Of a stretch of 64,000 nucleotides of DNA, positions 1-7,299 are shown one piece after another. Every line of letters starts with the position of its first letter. The first letter of the stretch is position 1. The position numbers were made by a program, and so were the translations under genes. A model generated the notes under the pieces. It was not told the DNA's origin. It did not search any database and was given only the letters and a program-made list of their open reading frames with translations. This DNA is from Persicimonas caeni (GTDB lineage: Bacteria > Myxococcota_A > Bradymonadia > Bradymonadales > Bradymonadaceae), in NCBI RefSeq assembly GCF_006517175.1, contig NZ_CP041186.1, positions 682,001 through 746,000 on the forward strand. Direction: 5' to 3'.

Positions 1-1
1 A

Positions 2-1675
2 GCCGATCAAGCCGAGCTCGTGGGACGTTTGCTGCGCCTCGATCCTGCGCTGGCTACCGAAGTGGTCGTGCGCAGCGGGGGCAACCCGATGTTTGCCGTC
101 GAGACCGTCGGCGACTGGATCATGCAGGATCTGCTCGAGCCCGGGGCCGAAGGCTTTCGACGCCGTGAGGCGCAGAAGGCGAGCCTCCCGCAGAACCTCG
201 AGCAGGTCTGGGAGCAGCGCCTGGCCCACTTCTTGGACCGGTTTTTCGCCCAGAGCCGCGGAGCCGCGCGCACGCGACTCGAGATCGCAGCCGTATTGGG
301 CGGCGACGTTTCAATGGATGAGTGGCAGGCGATCTGCCGCCTCGAGGCCGTGCCCACTGTCGACCGGCTGCTCGATGCCCTCTTCGAGCACGGCCTCGCG
401 CGCCGCACCGACGAGGGCTGGTCGCTGGCGAGTCAGGTGCTCGTCAAAGTCCTGCAGGACACGCCCCGATTGCGCGAACATCACCTCCGTTGCGCCGAGG
501 CGCTCGAGGCGATGTACCCTGCGCGAACGCGTGGGCTGCAGCGCCGGCTGGGCGAACATTTCGCCGCCGCCGGCGAGGTCGACCGCGCCCTCGAGGCGTT
601 GAAGTTGGCGGTCACCGACGCGATCGACTTTGGCGACCTCGACAATGCACGCACCGTCTTGGAAATGCGAGAGCACCTCACCGAGGCCGCCGGACTCGCC
701 GACGATGACCGCCGCCGGGTCCAAAACTGGCTGCTCCGCGAAAAGCTCGAACTCAAAGAGGGGAACTTCGAGGCAGCCTCAAAACTCGCCCAAGAGGCGC
801 TAGAAGTCGCCACACGATGCGGATATGTCTACGAGCGCGGGTTCGCGCTGACCGAGCGCGGGGTGCTCTTGTCGCATACCGGCGAGCGCGCCGAGAGCCT
901 CGAGTGCTACCAAAAAGCCGCTGCCATCTTCGAGCAACTCGGCGAGCGCAATCGCCTCGCCCGCGCGTTGGGCGAGCTGGCGGTGGGCTATCAGGCCAAC
1001 GGCGACATCGATGAAGCCATCGCCTCGATGCTCCGCGCCGCCAAACTCTTCGAAGAAGACGGCAACCTGTCCATGCTCGCCCAGTGCCAGGTGCATCTGG
1101 GCGGATTCTTTGCAGGGATCGATGACTTCGACCGCGCCGAAGAATCCCTCGAGCGCGCCCAGCAGCTCACCGAGCAGCTCGGCAATCAGCGCCTGCTCGG
1201 CGAGTGCTATTTCTACCGCGGCGAGGTCCACCGAGTACGCGGCGAATTGCAGGAAGCGCGACGCTGCTTCTTGAACAGCGTGGCCGCCTACCAGCCCATC
1301 GACCGCTACAACCCGATGCTCGCTCGCCTCGGGGTGGCCGTCGCCGAACTCCAACTCGAAAATTACGCCCGCGCCGAAGCTCTGTACGAGCGGCTGCTGC
1401 GCCAATTCCGAGACGCCGGCGTCACGCACTACGAGTGCTTCGCCCTACTCGGCCTCGCGTGCTGCGCCGCCCACCGCCACGATTGGCAGACGTGGGACAA
1501 GCTGACCCAAAAGCTCGAAGAAAGGCTCAGCTCGGCGCGCATCGTCGACCACGCCCTCTACTCGCTGGCCGAGGTCGCCGCGCGGTTGACCACCGAGGCT
1601 GGCCAAGACGAACGCGCCGCCTTCGCAGTCGCGCTCGTCGAGGAGCAGCGCGACGCGCTCGGCCTCGACGACTAG
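2..1675 (+). CDS. AAA ATPase/TPR regulator, C-terminal part (5' end outside window)
   Basis: The reading frame is open from base 2 to the TAG at 1673-1675, so the true start lies left of the window; the GTG at base 20 is only an internal codon. The first visible residues include SGGNPMFAVE, typical of the end of the AAA/STAND ATPase module in large signalling proteins. The remainder (about residues 170-540) is helical, with repeated A-x-x-x-Y/L-E-x-A patterns that read as tetratricopeptide repeats. The order ATPase then TPR matches the complete gene at 41667-45827, so the missing N-terminus may be a kinase or pseudokinase domain; that is inference. It converges on the minus-strand operon ending at 1693, with only 17 bp between the stops. 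Confidence 0.8.
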   Translation, partial: ADQAELVGRLLRLDPALATEVVVRSGGNPMFAVETVGDWIMQDLLEPGAEGFRRREAQKASLPQNLEQVWEQRLAHFLDRFFAQSRGAARTRLEIAAVLGGDVSMDEWQAICRLEAVPTVDRLLDALFEHGLARRTDEGWSLASQVLVKVLQDTPRLREHHLRCAEALEAMYPARTRGLQRRLGEHFAAAGEVDRALEALKLAVTDAIDFGDLDNARTVLEMREHLTEAAGLADDDRRRVQNWLLREKLELKEGNFEAASKLAQEALEVATRCGYVYERGFALTERGVLLSHTGERAESLECYQKAAAIFEQLGERNRLARALGELAVGYQANGDIDEAIASMLRAAKLFEEDGNLSMLAQCQVHLGGFFAGIDDFDRAEESLERAQQLTEQLGNQRLLGECYFYRGEVHRVRGELQEARRCFLNSVAAYQPIDRYNPMLARLGVAVAELQLENYARAEALYERLLRQFRDAGVTHYECFALLGLACCAAHRHDWQTWDKLTQKLEERLSSARIVDHALYSLAEVAARLTTEAGQDERAAFAVALVEEQRDALGLDD

Positions 1676-1692
1676 TGGCCCCAAAGGCGCTC

Positions 1693-3216
1693 CTAAAGCC
1701 GCATCCCCACAAAAAAGCCCGGCCACGTCCACACATCCGCGGTCCCGCCGCTGTCGACCTTCGTGGCAAACCCGCTGTCGGCGAACGAGAGCACTTGGCC
1801 CGAGCCGTCGATCGGCTCGCTGGCCAACATGTTGGCCGAGACGCCGCCATAAAGGGCGAAGCGGTCGCCGACGGGGAGCCCCAACGTCAGGCGAAATTGG
1901 CTGAGCACGCCGGCACTCGTGCGGCTTAACGAACTGACGCCATGGACCATCGCGTCGACCTCCAGGTAGAGCGAGCCCACCGGAAAGTGTCCGCCAAGGC
2001 CGACGCCGATCGCACCGAGCCCCTCACCGAACGGCGAGACGCCGCCGGCCAAGATCCAGTGCAGGTACTTGCTGCCGTGTTGGACGCCGAGGCGCATCAG
2101 ACCGAGTTCATCGGCCCAGGCGCTCAGGTACAGCGGCCGATCGTAGTTGATATTGACCAGGCCTATCGAAACGTCACTCTCGCTGGCCACGTTCAAGAGG
2201 CCGATTTGGACGCCGTCGACCTTGCGCCCCACGTTGAGCAGCCCGGCCTGCAGGCCCGCGACGTCGCCGGCCACGTTGAGAAACGAGCCCTGCAGCCCGT
2301 CGACCTTGCCGGCGGCCACGTTAACGCCCGTAGCGAGTTGCAAACCGTCGACCTCCCCCGCCCAGTTGAACCCGAGAGCGAGCTGCGCCCCGTCGAGCTC
2401 CCCGCCGACGATATTGCCGCCGAGCACCGCCTGGAGCCCACGCGCAAACTCGCGATTGATATTGAGGAGGAAACCGACTTCGACCCCGTCGAGGCCGGCC
2501 TGGTACCCCACGACATTGAACGAGTAGGTCGCGACGATGTCGCCGCCGGGCGGCGCCGGATGCTCCAACCAGGGAATCAACGACGCATGCAACGGCACGG
2601 TCCGATACACCGGCTCCGGCTCCGCGACCGGTTCCGTTTCCGTGACCGGCTCCGGCTCCGCGACCGGTTCCGGCTCCGTTTCCGTGACCGGCTCCGTTTC
2701 CGTGACCGGCTCCGTCTCCGTGACCGGCTCCGTCTCCGTGACCGGCTCCGTCTCCGTGACCGGCTCCGTCTCCGTGACCGGCTCCGGCTCCGCGACCGGC
2801 TCCGTTTCCGTGACCGACTCCGTAGCCGTCGCCGAAATCAACCACGCAACACGACTCGCCGCGTTGCGAATGGCTCCTTCGTCCGCCCCCGATGCAAGCG
2901 CGAGCGTCGAGCGCTCCTCACCCACCATCAACGTCAACTCACACGCCCCCACCCCGTCGGGCGCCCACGAAAGCCGAATCCTGGCCCCATCGGCCGCTTC
3001 GCCGCGTTCCAACACACGACTCTGCGGCACGCGCGAGGCGACCGACTCGGCGAGTAGCTTCGCGTCGTCCTCCGAGGCGCACTCGCGGCTCGTCTCGAAC
3101 GCGATGGTCGTCGACTTACCCTGAGCGTGCGCGGAGAACGCGCATACCGAGGCTGCCAGCACCGCGAGCGCAGCCAGAGTTCGTCTTGCTTGTCTCGCAA
3201 TCACCCCCGGTCTCAT
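1693..3216 (-). CDS. Secreted surface-repeat protein with acidic TETEPV linker
   Basis: I chose the ATG at 3216 because it overlaps the anti-sigma stop as ATGA and is followed at once by a clear signal peptide (about residues 1-31, ending FSAHA). A longer frame upstream only shadows the neighbour. After a small N-terminal domain (about 33-130) comes a low-complexity stretch of tandem T-E-T-E-P-V and A-E-P-E-P-V units (about 133-208). The C-terminal half repeats the pattern V-D-G-x-Q-x-G-x-x-N-V-A, as in LA_2272-type surface repeat proteins of Leptospira and myxobacteria, and probably forms a beta-solenoid or beta-barrel at the cell surface. As last gene of a sigma/anti-sigma operon it is a likely target or effector of that system. 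The function is unknown. Confidence 0.85.
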   Translation of the reverse strand: MRPGVIARQARRTLAALAVLAASVCAFSAHAQGKSTTIAFETSRECASEDDAKLLAESVASRVPQSRVLERGEAADGARIRLSWAPDGVGACELTLMVGEERSTLALASGADEGAIRNAASRVAWLISATATESVTETEPVAEPEPVTETEPVTETEPVTETEPVTETEPVTETEPVTETEPEPVAEPEPVTETEPVAEPEPVYRTVPLHASLIPWLEHPAPPGGDIVATYSFNVVGYQAGLDGVEVGFLLNINREFARGLQAVLGGNIVGGELDGAQLALGFNWAGEVDGLQLATGVNVAAGKVDGLQGSFLNVAGDVAGLQAGLLNVGRKVDGVQIGLLNVASESDVSIGLVNINYDRPLYLSAWADELGLMRLGVQHGSKYLHWILAGGVSPFGEGLGAIGVGLGGHFPVGSLYLEVDAMVHGVSSLSRTSAGVLSQFRLTLGLPVGDRFALYGGVSANMLASEPIDGSGQVLSFADSGFATKVDSGGTADVWTWPGFFVGMRL

Positions 3217-4652
3217 TGCTGCACCTCGCATCCGGGTTCGGGCTCCCCGGTCTGCTCGGCGATCTTGCATAGTTCTCGCCGCGCGGTGGGCGCGGCCACG
3301 TCGGTCGGCCAACGCTCGACGAAGGTTCGCAGGTACGGCGCCGCTCGGCCCGGACTGTTGAGCCGGTGCAGGTAGATATGGGCGAGGTCCAGGTGGACCG
3401 ACGCCGCGATCGGGTGGACGGGCGGGAGGCGCTCCAAGAGGCTTCGGTAATAGCGCACCGCGTCGTGGTACTGGCCCTTTCGGGTTGCCCGCTCGGCACG
3501 AGCGCGGAGTCGCTCGAGGTCGGGCGGCAAACGCCGCTCTCTCTCGGCCGTTTGAGCCTTCTTAGGCGCGGGCTGCACAGCCTTTCGAACGCCGGCGTCC
3601 GGTCGCTCGGGGGCACGCTCCGCGCGGGCTTTTCGGGGTGCGCGTTGCCGCTCGGGAGCCTTCTCGGCCCGTGCGAGCCCCTCGAGTTTGGCCATATGCT
3701 CGTCGGCGTCGACATAGCGTGACAACGCCGCGACGCGCGCTTCGGGCATGGGACGCGCCTCGAACTCGGCGTCGATCTCATGCTCGGCGGTCAAAGTCGT
3801 CGACGCGCCGTCCTGGCGGGCGACCTCGACTTCGCCAGCCAACACACCAGCTTTCGGACCCTGCTCGTCGGCCGACACGTAGAAGACGGTACCGACGACG
3901 CGCACCGAAAAGTCGGGCGCGTCGACGCGCAGCGTTTGGTCGGCGGCGGGGACGAACTCGACGAGGAGTTCACCCCTCTCGAGCTCGAGCACCAACTCTT
4001 TGTCGCCCGACAGCGACCACTTGGCGTCCTCACTTGCGAAGACGTCGACCTGCGGGGATCTGCTCTCTTGCTGGGTGAGCCGAGCGAGCGCTGCCTCGCC
4101 TTGCTCTTCGCTTTGTTCTCGGACTTGCTCTCGCCCCCGTTCTTCGCCTCGCCCGTCGGTCTGTTGCACGACCGACCCGCCGCCAACAGGCGACCGGACA
4201 GCGCTCTCCTCGGAATTCTGGAGCGCCCAGAAGACGCCCAGCGTCAGGAGCACACCGGCAGCCAACCCGATGACGGCGGGCAGCCAGTTTCTGGAGCTCT
4301 CGCTATACGAAATCTCTTCGTCGGGGGTCTCGGCCACCTCGTTGGGTAGCTGCTCGTCGTTTTCGGCGCCCGTCTTGGCGCCGGACTCGACCGGCGCGGA
4401 CTCCGTCGGTCCCTCGATGCGCGCGGCGATCCCCTCGAAGAGTGCGTCGGCGTACGCCGACTCCTCGGACGTGTCCCACGCCGAGGCCGACCCGAGCAGG
4501 ATACCCAATCGCTCGTAGTAGTCGCGGCAGGTCGCGCACGACTCCAGGTGACCTTCGATGGCCGCCGTCTCGGCGCCGATAAGGTCGCCTCGGCGGTAGC
4601 GGTAGGCCTGCTGGCGGACCTGCTCGCAGCTCATGTCGCGTGTACGGCTCAT
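3213..4652 (-). CDS. Anti-sigma factor: zinc finger, FecR domain and TPR tail
   Basis: Residues 35-42 read H-x3-C-x2-C, the zinc-binding motif of anti-sigma factors (zf-HC2). One hydrophobic segment at about 121-144 (NWLPAVIGLAAGVLLTLGVF) should span the inner membrane. Beyond it a FecR-like beta domain (about 200-300) and a basic linker lead to a helical TPR-like end (about 385-470). The expected role is to hold the ECF sigma factor encoded just upstream and release it on a periplasmic cue. The start ATG overlaps the sigma stop by 4 bp, so translation is probably coupled. Fusion of FecR and TPR to a zinc finger in one polypeptide is longer than the usual 80-250-residue anti-sigma factor. Confidence 0.88.
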   Translation of the reverse strand: MSRTRDMSCEQVRQQAYRYRRGDLIGAETAAIEGHLESCATCRDYYERLGILLGSASAWDTSEESAYADALFEGIAARIEGPTESAPVESGAKTGAENDEQLPNEVAETPDEEISYSESSRNWLPAVIGLAAGVLLTLGVFWALQNSEESAVRSPVGGGSVVQQTDGRGEERGREQVREQSEEQGEAALARLTQQESRSPQVDVFASEDAKWSLSGDKELVLELERGELLVEFVPAADQTLRVDAPDFSVRVVGTVFYVSADEQGPKAGVLAGEVEVARQDGASTTLTAEHEIDAEFEARPMPEARVAALSRYVDADEHMAKLEGLARAEKAPERQRAPRKARAERAPERPDAGVRKAVQPAPKKAQTAERERRLPPDLERLRARAERATRKGQYHDAVRYYRSLLERLPPVHPIAASVHLDLAHIYLHRLNSPGRAAPYLRTFVERWPTDVAAPTARRELCKIAEQTGEPEPGCEVQQ

Positions 4653-5320
4653 GACGACTCCTCTGCGTGCGAGGCCTCCAAAAAGGTCCGCAAGCGCTCG
4701 CGGGTGCGGCGCACCCGGGCCGCGACGGTGTTGATGGACGTATCGGTCAGCTCGGCGATCTCGCGCAGCTTGAGCTCTTCGACCTCGAACAGGATGAACG
4801 CCTCGCGACTCTCCACCGACACCTGGTCGAGCACGGCGTACAAAGCCTTGACCTGGTCACGCGCCTCGATCTTCGACAGCGTTCGCGCGTTGGCCCGAAG
4901 CGGCTGCAACTCGGCGAGTTCGACGGTCTTCTTGCGCTTGCGCAGGTGGTCGATGGTCACGTTACGCGTGACCCGATAGAGCCACGTCTTGAAGCTGCTC
5001 TCCTGGCGAAAATCCCCCAGCGAGCCGTGCACCTGCACAAAGACGTCCTGGATGAGATCGTCGACCTCCGGACGCGGCCCGACGAGTCGGGCGATATTGT
5101 GGCGCACGTAGGGAAGAAACTCGTCGTACAGGCACCGAAACGCCTGCATGTCACCCTCGGCTGCAGCCTCGACCCAGTCGGCGACCTCGCCGGATCGCTC
5201 CGGCGAGGTCTCCTGACTTGATGAGGTCTGCGATTCCGCTTTCACGTGCCGGCTCGATGCGAGTGCTGCCATGGGGGCTGTGATAGCGAAGATCATGATG
5301 AACCGCCTCAGTTTTGGCAA
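4649..5320 (-). CDS. ECF (RpoE-type) RNA polymerase sigma factor
   Basis: Sigma region 2 is seen around residues 70-135 (DDLIQDVFVQVHGSLGDF, then FKTWLYRVTRN), and region 4 around 165-215 (LREIAELTDTSINTVAARV, a helix-turn-helix). The protein is slightly longer than usual because of a roughly 50-residue N-terminal extension, so a start inside the frame (for example the ATG at 5296) is possible. It heads the operon sigma, anti-sigma, surface protein, in which both junctions are ATGA overlaps. The segment just upstream is the 10-bp tandem array at 5361-5540, which makes that array a candidate control region for this gene. Confidence 0.92.
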   Translation of the reverse strand: MPKLRRFIMIFAITAPMAALASSRHVKAESQTSSSQETSPERSGEVADWVEAAAEGDMQAFRCLYDEFLPYVRHNIARLVGPRPEVDDLIQDVFVQVHGSLGDFRQESSFKTWLYRVTRNVTIDHLRKRKKTVELAELQPLRANARTLSKIEARDQVKALYAVLDQVSVESREAFILFEVEELKLREIAELTDTSINTVAARVRRTRERLRTFLEASHAEESS

Positions 5321-5360
5321 TGGTCTTTGAAGGGTAACTAAGCCGCTCGCTTCGCTCGCT

Positions 5361-5540
5361 GGTTACTTAGGGTTACTTAGGGTTACTTAGGGTTACTTAG
5401 GGTTACTTAGGGTTACTTAGGGTTACTAGGGGTTACTTAGGGTCACTCAGCTCCACTTAGTCACCCTTAGTCCCTCTTAGTCACCCTTAGTCACCCTTAG
5501 TCCCTCTTAGTCCCTCTTAGTCACCCTTAGTCCCCCTTAC
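5361..5540. repeat. Eighteen-unit 10-bp tandem array
   Basis: Eighteen consecutive decamers run in perfect register from 5361 to 5540. The first eight are GGTTACTTAG with one TTACTAGG variant; then come two transitional units, then TCACCCTTAG and TCCCTCTTAG units. On the minus strand almost every unit begins CTAAG. The 10-bp period puts each CTAAG on the same face of the helix. The array covers the stop codon of the lipoprotein gene and lies upstream of the ECF sigma gene. Confidence 0.95.
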
Positions 5541-6582
5541 ACAACCCACTCGCGCACGACTCACCCGCGGCGCAATCGGCGCTCGACACGCACTGGGGCG
5601 ACTGCTCGTGGCCCGAGATGCAGAACCCGCTCTCACAGGTTGCTCCCGAGCCGCAGTCGGCGTCGCAGGTGCACGCCTCACGGCAGCGCGCGTTCACGCA
5701 GGTCAGGCCATCGGCGCAGTCGGCCGACACTTGGCATTCGGGCTGCGGGCGGTGGTCGGGCACGCAGCGCCCCGAGTCACACCACTCGTCGGAGGGGCAG
5801 TGGGTGTCGTCCTGGCAGCCGCGCCGGCAATAGCCGTTCTCGCACGAACCGCTCGGACAATCGTCGTTGTAGACACACTCGGAGCCGCCCTGCGGGTCGG
5901 GCGCGCAGTAGCCGCTCGAGCAGACGTCGCCGTGGGCGCACTCGCTGTCGTCGGTGCACGCAAAGTAACACGTCGCGTCGATGCACTGGCCGTCGGGGCC
6001 GCACTCGTTGTCGAACACGCAGGTGGTCTCGTCGCCGCACACCGGCTGCTCGCCGGTCGCGTCGGGGCAGCCGGCGTTGTCGTCGTCGGTGCCCGTGCCG
6101 TCATCGGTGCCGGGGTCTTCGTCGGGCCCCAGGCAACGGCCGGCGTAGCAAACCTCGTCGGCGGCGCACTGGCTCGAGTTGAAGCATTCGGGCACCACGC
6201 AGCGCCCCGACAGGCAGAACTCGTCGACGCTCTCACAGTGATAGTCCTCGGTGCACTCGGGCGATTCGGTACGGTCGACACATTGGGAGTCGACGCAGAT
6301 CTCACCCGAACTGCAGTCGGTGTTTCGCAAACACTCGTCCCCCGAACCGATGTCATCACCCGTATCGGTGTCAGTGTCGGTGCCCGCGTCCGGCGAGATG
6401 TAGTCGTCGCGGTGCTCTGGCGGGCAGCACAGCCCGTCGATGCAGACGTCGTCGCCTGCGCAATCGGCGTCGACGGCGCACCAAACGGCTTCGCCCTCGC
6501 CCTCGGAGGTCTCGATATACATGCAGGCCTGCGCGAAGAGCAGCAGACAACAACCAGCAAAGAGTAGGATCGTGCGTTTCAT
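5527..6582 (-). CDS. Cys-rich lipoprotein with C-x-D-x-D-C repeats
   Basis: The N-terminus is a lipoprotein signal (MKRTILLFAGCCLLLFAQAC), with Cys20 as the lipidation site. The mature protein has about ten units of the kind C-x(3-5)-D-C-x(2-4)-G-x-x-C-x(3)-C, each about 30-40 residues, split by Asp/Thr-rich linkers. Such disulfide-rich repeats are common in myxobacterial surface lipoproteins, and their ligands are mostly unknown. The final codons and the TAA fall inside the 10-bp tandem array, so array growth has probably set or moved this stop. There is no operon link to the sigma gene beyond shared orientation. Confidence 0.88.
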   Translation of the reverse strand: MKRTILLFAGCCLLLFAQACMYIETSEGEGEAVWCAVDADCAGDDVCIDGLCCPPEHRDDYISPDAGTDTDTDTGDDIGSGDECLRNTDCSSGEICVDSQCVDRTESPECTEDYHCESVDEFCLSGRCVVPECFNSSQCAADEVCYAGRCLGPDEDPGTDDGTGTDDDNAGCPDATGEQPVCGDETTCVFDNECGPDGQCIDATCYFACTDDSECAHGDVCSSGYCAPDPQGGSECVYNDDCPSGSCENGYCRRGCQDDTHCPSDEWCDSGRCVPDHRPQPECQVSADCADGLTCVNARCREACTCDADCGSGATCESGFCISGHEQSPQCVSSADCAAGESCASGLCKGD

Positions 6583-6640
6583 GTTCGGCCTCGGCGTTAT
6601 CAGTCACACAGTCATTGTTCACTCAGTAAACGACCCCCTG

Positions 6641-6680
6641 TTGGGTCCTTCACTGCGTTGTTGGGTCCTTCACTGCGTTA
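6641..6680. repeat. 20-bp tandem duplication
   Basis: TTGGGTCCTTCACTGCGTTG at 6641-6660 is followed directly by a second copy at 6661-6680 that differs only in the last base. It lies about 60 bp upstream of the lipoprotein start at 6582. Confidence 0.9.
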
Positions 6681-6789
6681 GTCGTGACGGGGCCGATTTT
6701 TTGTGCATGGAAAGTTATTTTTTTTTGGCGCGAGCGTCGAATGAGCTCGTCACCTCTTGCCTTGGTAGCAGGACCGCACGTATCACCAA

Positions 6790-6817
6790 CCAGCGCTGGA
6801 AGCGCTGCCTCCAAAAG
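6790..6817. repeat. Outlying copy of the palindromic repeat family
   Basis: The core AGCGCTGGAAGCGCT (6792-6806) followed by CTGCCTCCAAAAG is the reverse complement of the unit inside the megasynthase gene at 53544-53567. It shows that the family is not confined to the 50-62 kb region. Confidence 0.75.
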
Positions 6818-6851
6818 AGACTCGCGCTCGCACGGACCTCGAGGCTCATCC

Positions 6852-6876
6852 AAATACCCTTTCGGGGTATTTTCGC
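6852..6876. terminator. Terminator-like hairpin in gene-free segment
   Basis: AAATACCC (6852-6859) pairs perfectly with GGGTATTT (6865-6872) across a 5-nt loop, and T residues follow. It looks like an intrinsic terminator, but no gene clearly ends here. Confidence 0.45.
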
Positions 6877-7210
6877 GGACCTCCAGGCCCGCCTTACACC
6901 CATCAAGGGGCACTCGGATGCAATTTTGCGCCACCAAAACCGGATTCGGGGGCAGTTTTTTGTGTATCGAGGTGCGTCGGAGGCCGGCAGTGGGGCCCTC
7001 CATCGGCTTGGCGCGCCGCCAAAATGCCACCGGAGGGCACTTTTTTCGACAACGTGGGCCAAAAAATGCCGTCGACCCCGTCTCGCGTCTGCCTCGACCT
7101 CCAAGAAAATGGCATCGATCGGCACTCGGACGGCGCGCGGCGACGTTTGACTGCCATCGACCCCGCCTCGGCGAGCCCCGAGGCTCAAATTTGCAGGGTT
7201 TGGGTAGGGT

Positions 7211-7275
7211 TTGGCCGCCGTCGCGGGGGCAGAAAACGCCCGCGACGGCGGCCAATTAGCGGGCAAGCTGCCCGC
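7211..7275. terminator. Tandem hairpins downstream of htpG
   Basis: A perfect 17-bp inverted repeat has arms 7211-7227 and 7239-7255 around an 11-nt loop. A second one, GCGGGCA (7259-7265) and TGCCCGC (7269-7275), lies closer to the htpG stop at 7300-7302. Read on the minus strand they follow htpG and probably end its transcript. Confidence 0.65.
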
Positions 7276-7299
7276 GCTCCTACTCACGGCGCTGACGCC

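Larger units (their letters stand above)
6583..7299. other. Gene-free segment with repeats and hairpins
   Basis: No frame here looks like a real gene: the possible ORFs overlap on both strands, lack family features and have no good ribosome site. What is present is a 20-bp tandem duplication, one copy of the palindromic repeat family, several T6 and A6 tracts in similar G/C-rich surroundings (near 6689, 6955, 7040 and 7060), and hairpins. The right end carries the terminator-like hairpins of htpG. The left end must carry the promoter of the lipoprotein gene that starts at 6582. Confidence 0.6.

Noticed and set aside
2537-3124. Plus-strand frame rich in S-V-T-G repeats
   Set aside because: It is the complement of the TETEPV tract of the real minus-strand gene.
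5361-5440. Telomere-like repeat or plasmid iteron set
   Set aside because: The unit is a 10-mer that grades into others, and there is no replication gene nearby.
6440-7150. Open frames of 190-236 codons in the 6.6-7.3 kb spacer
   Set aside because: Several overlap on both strands, none has family features, and they run through hairpins and repeats.
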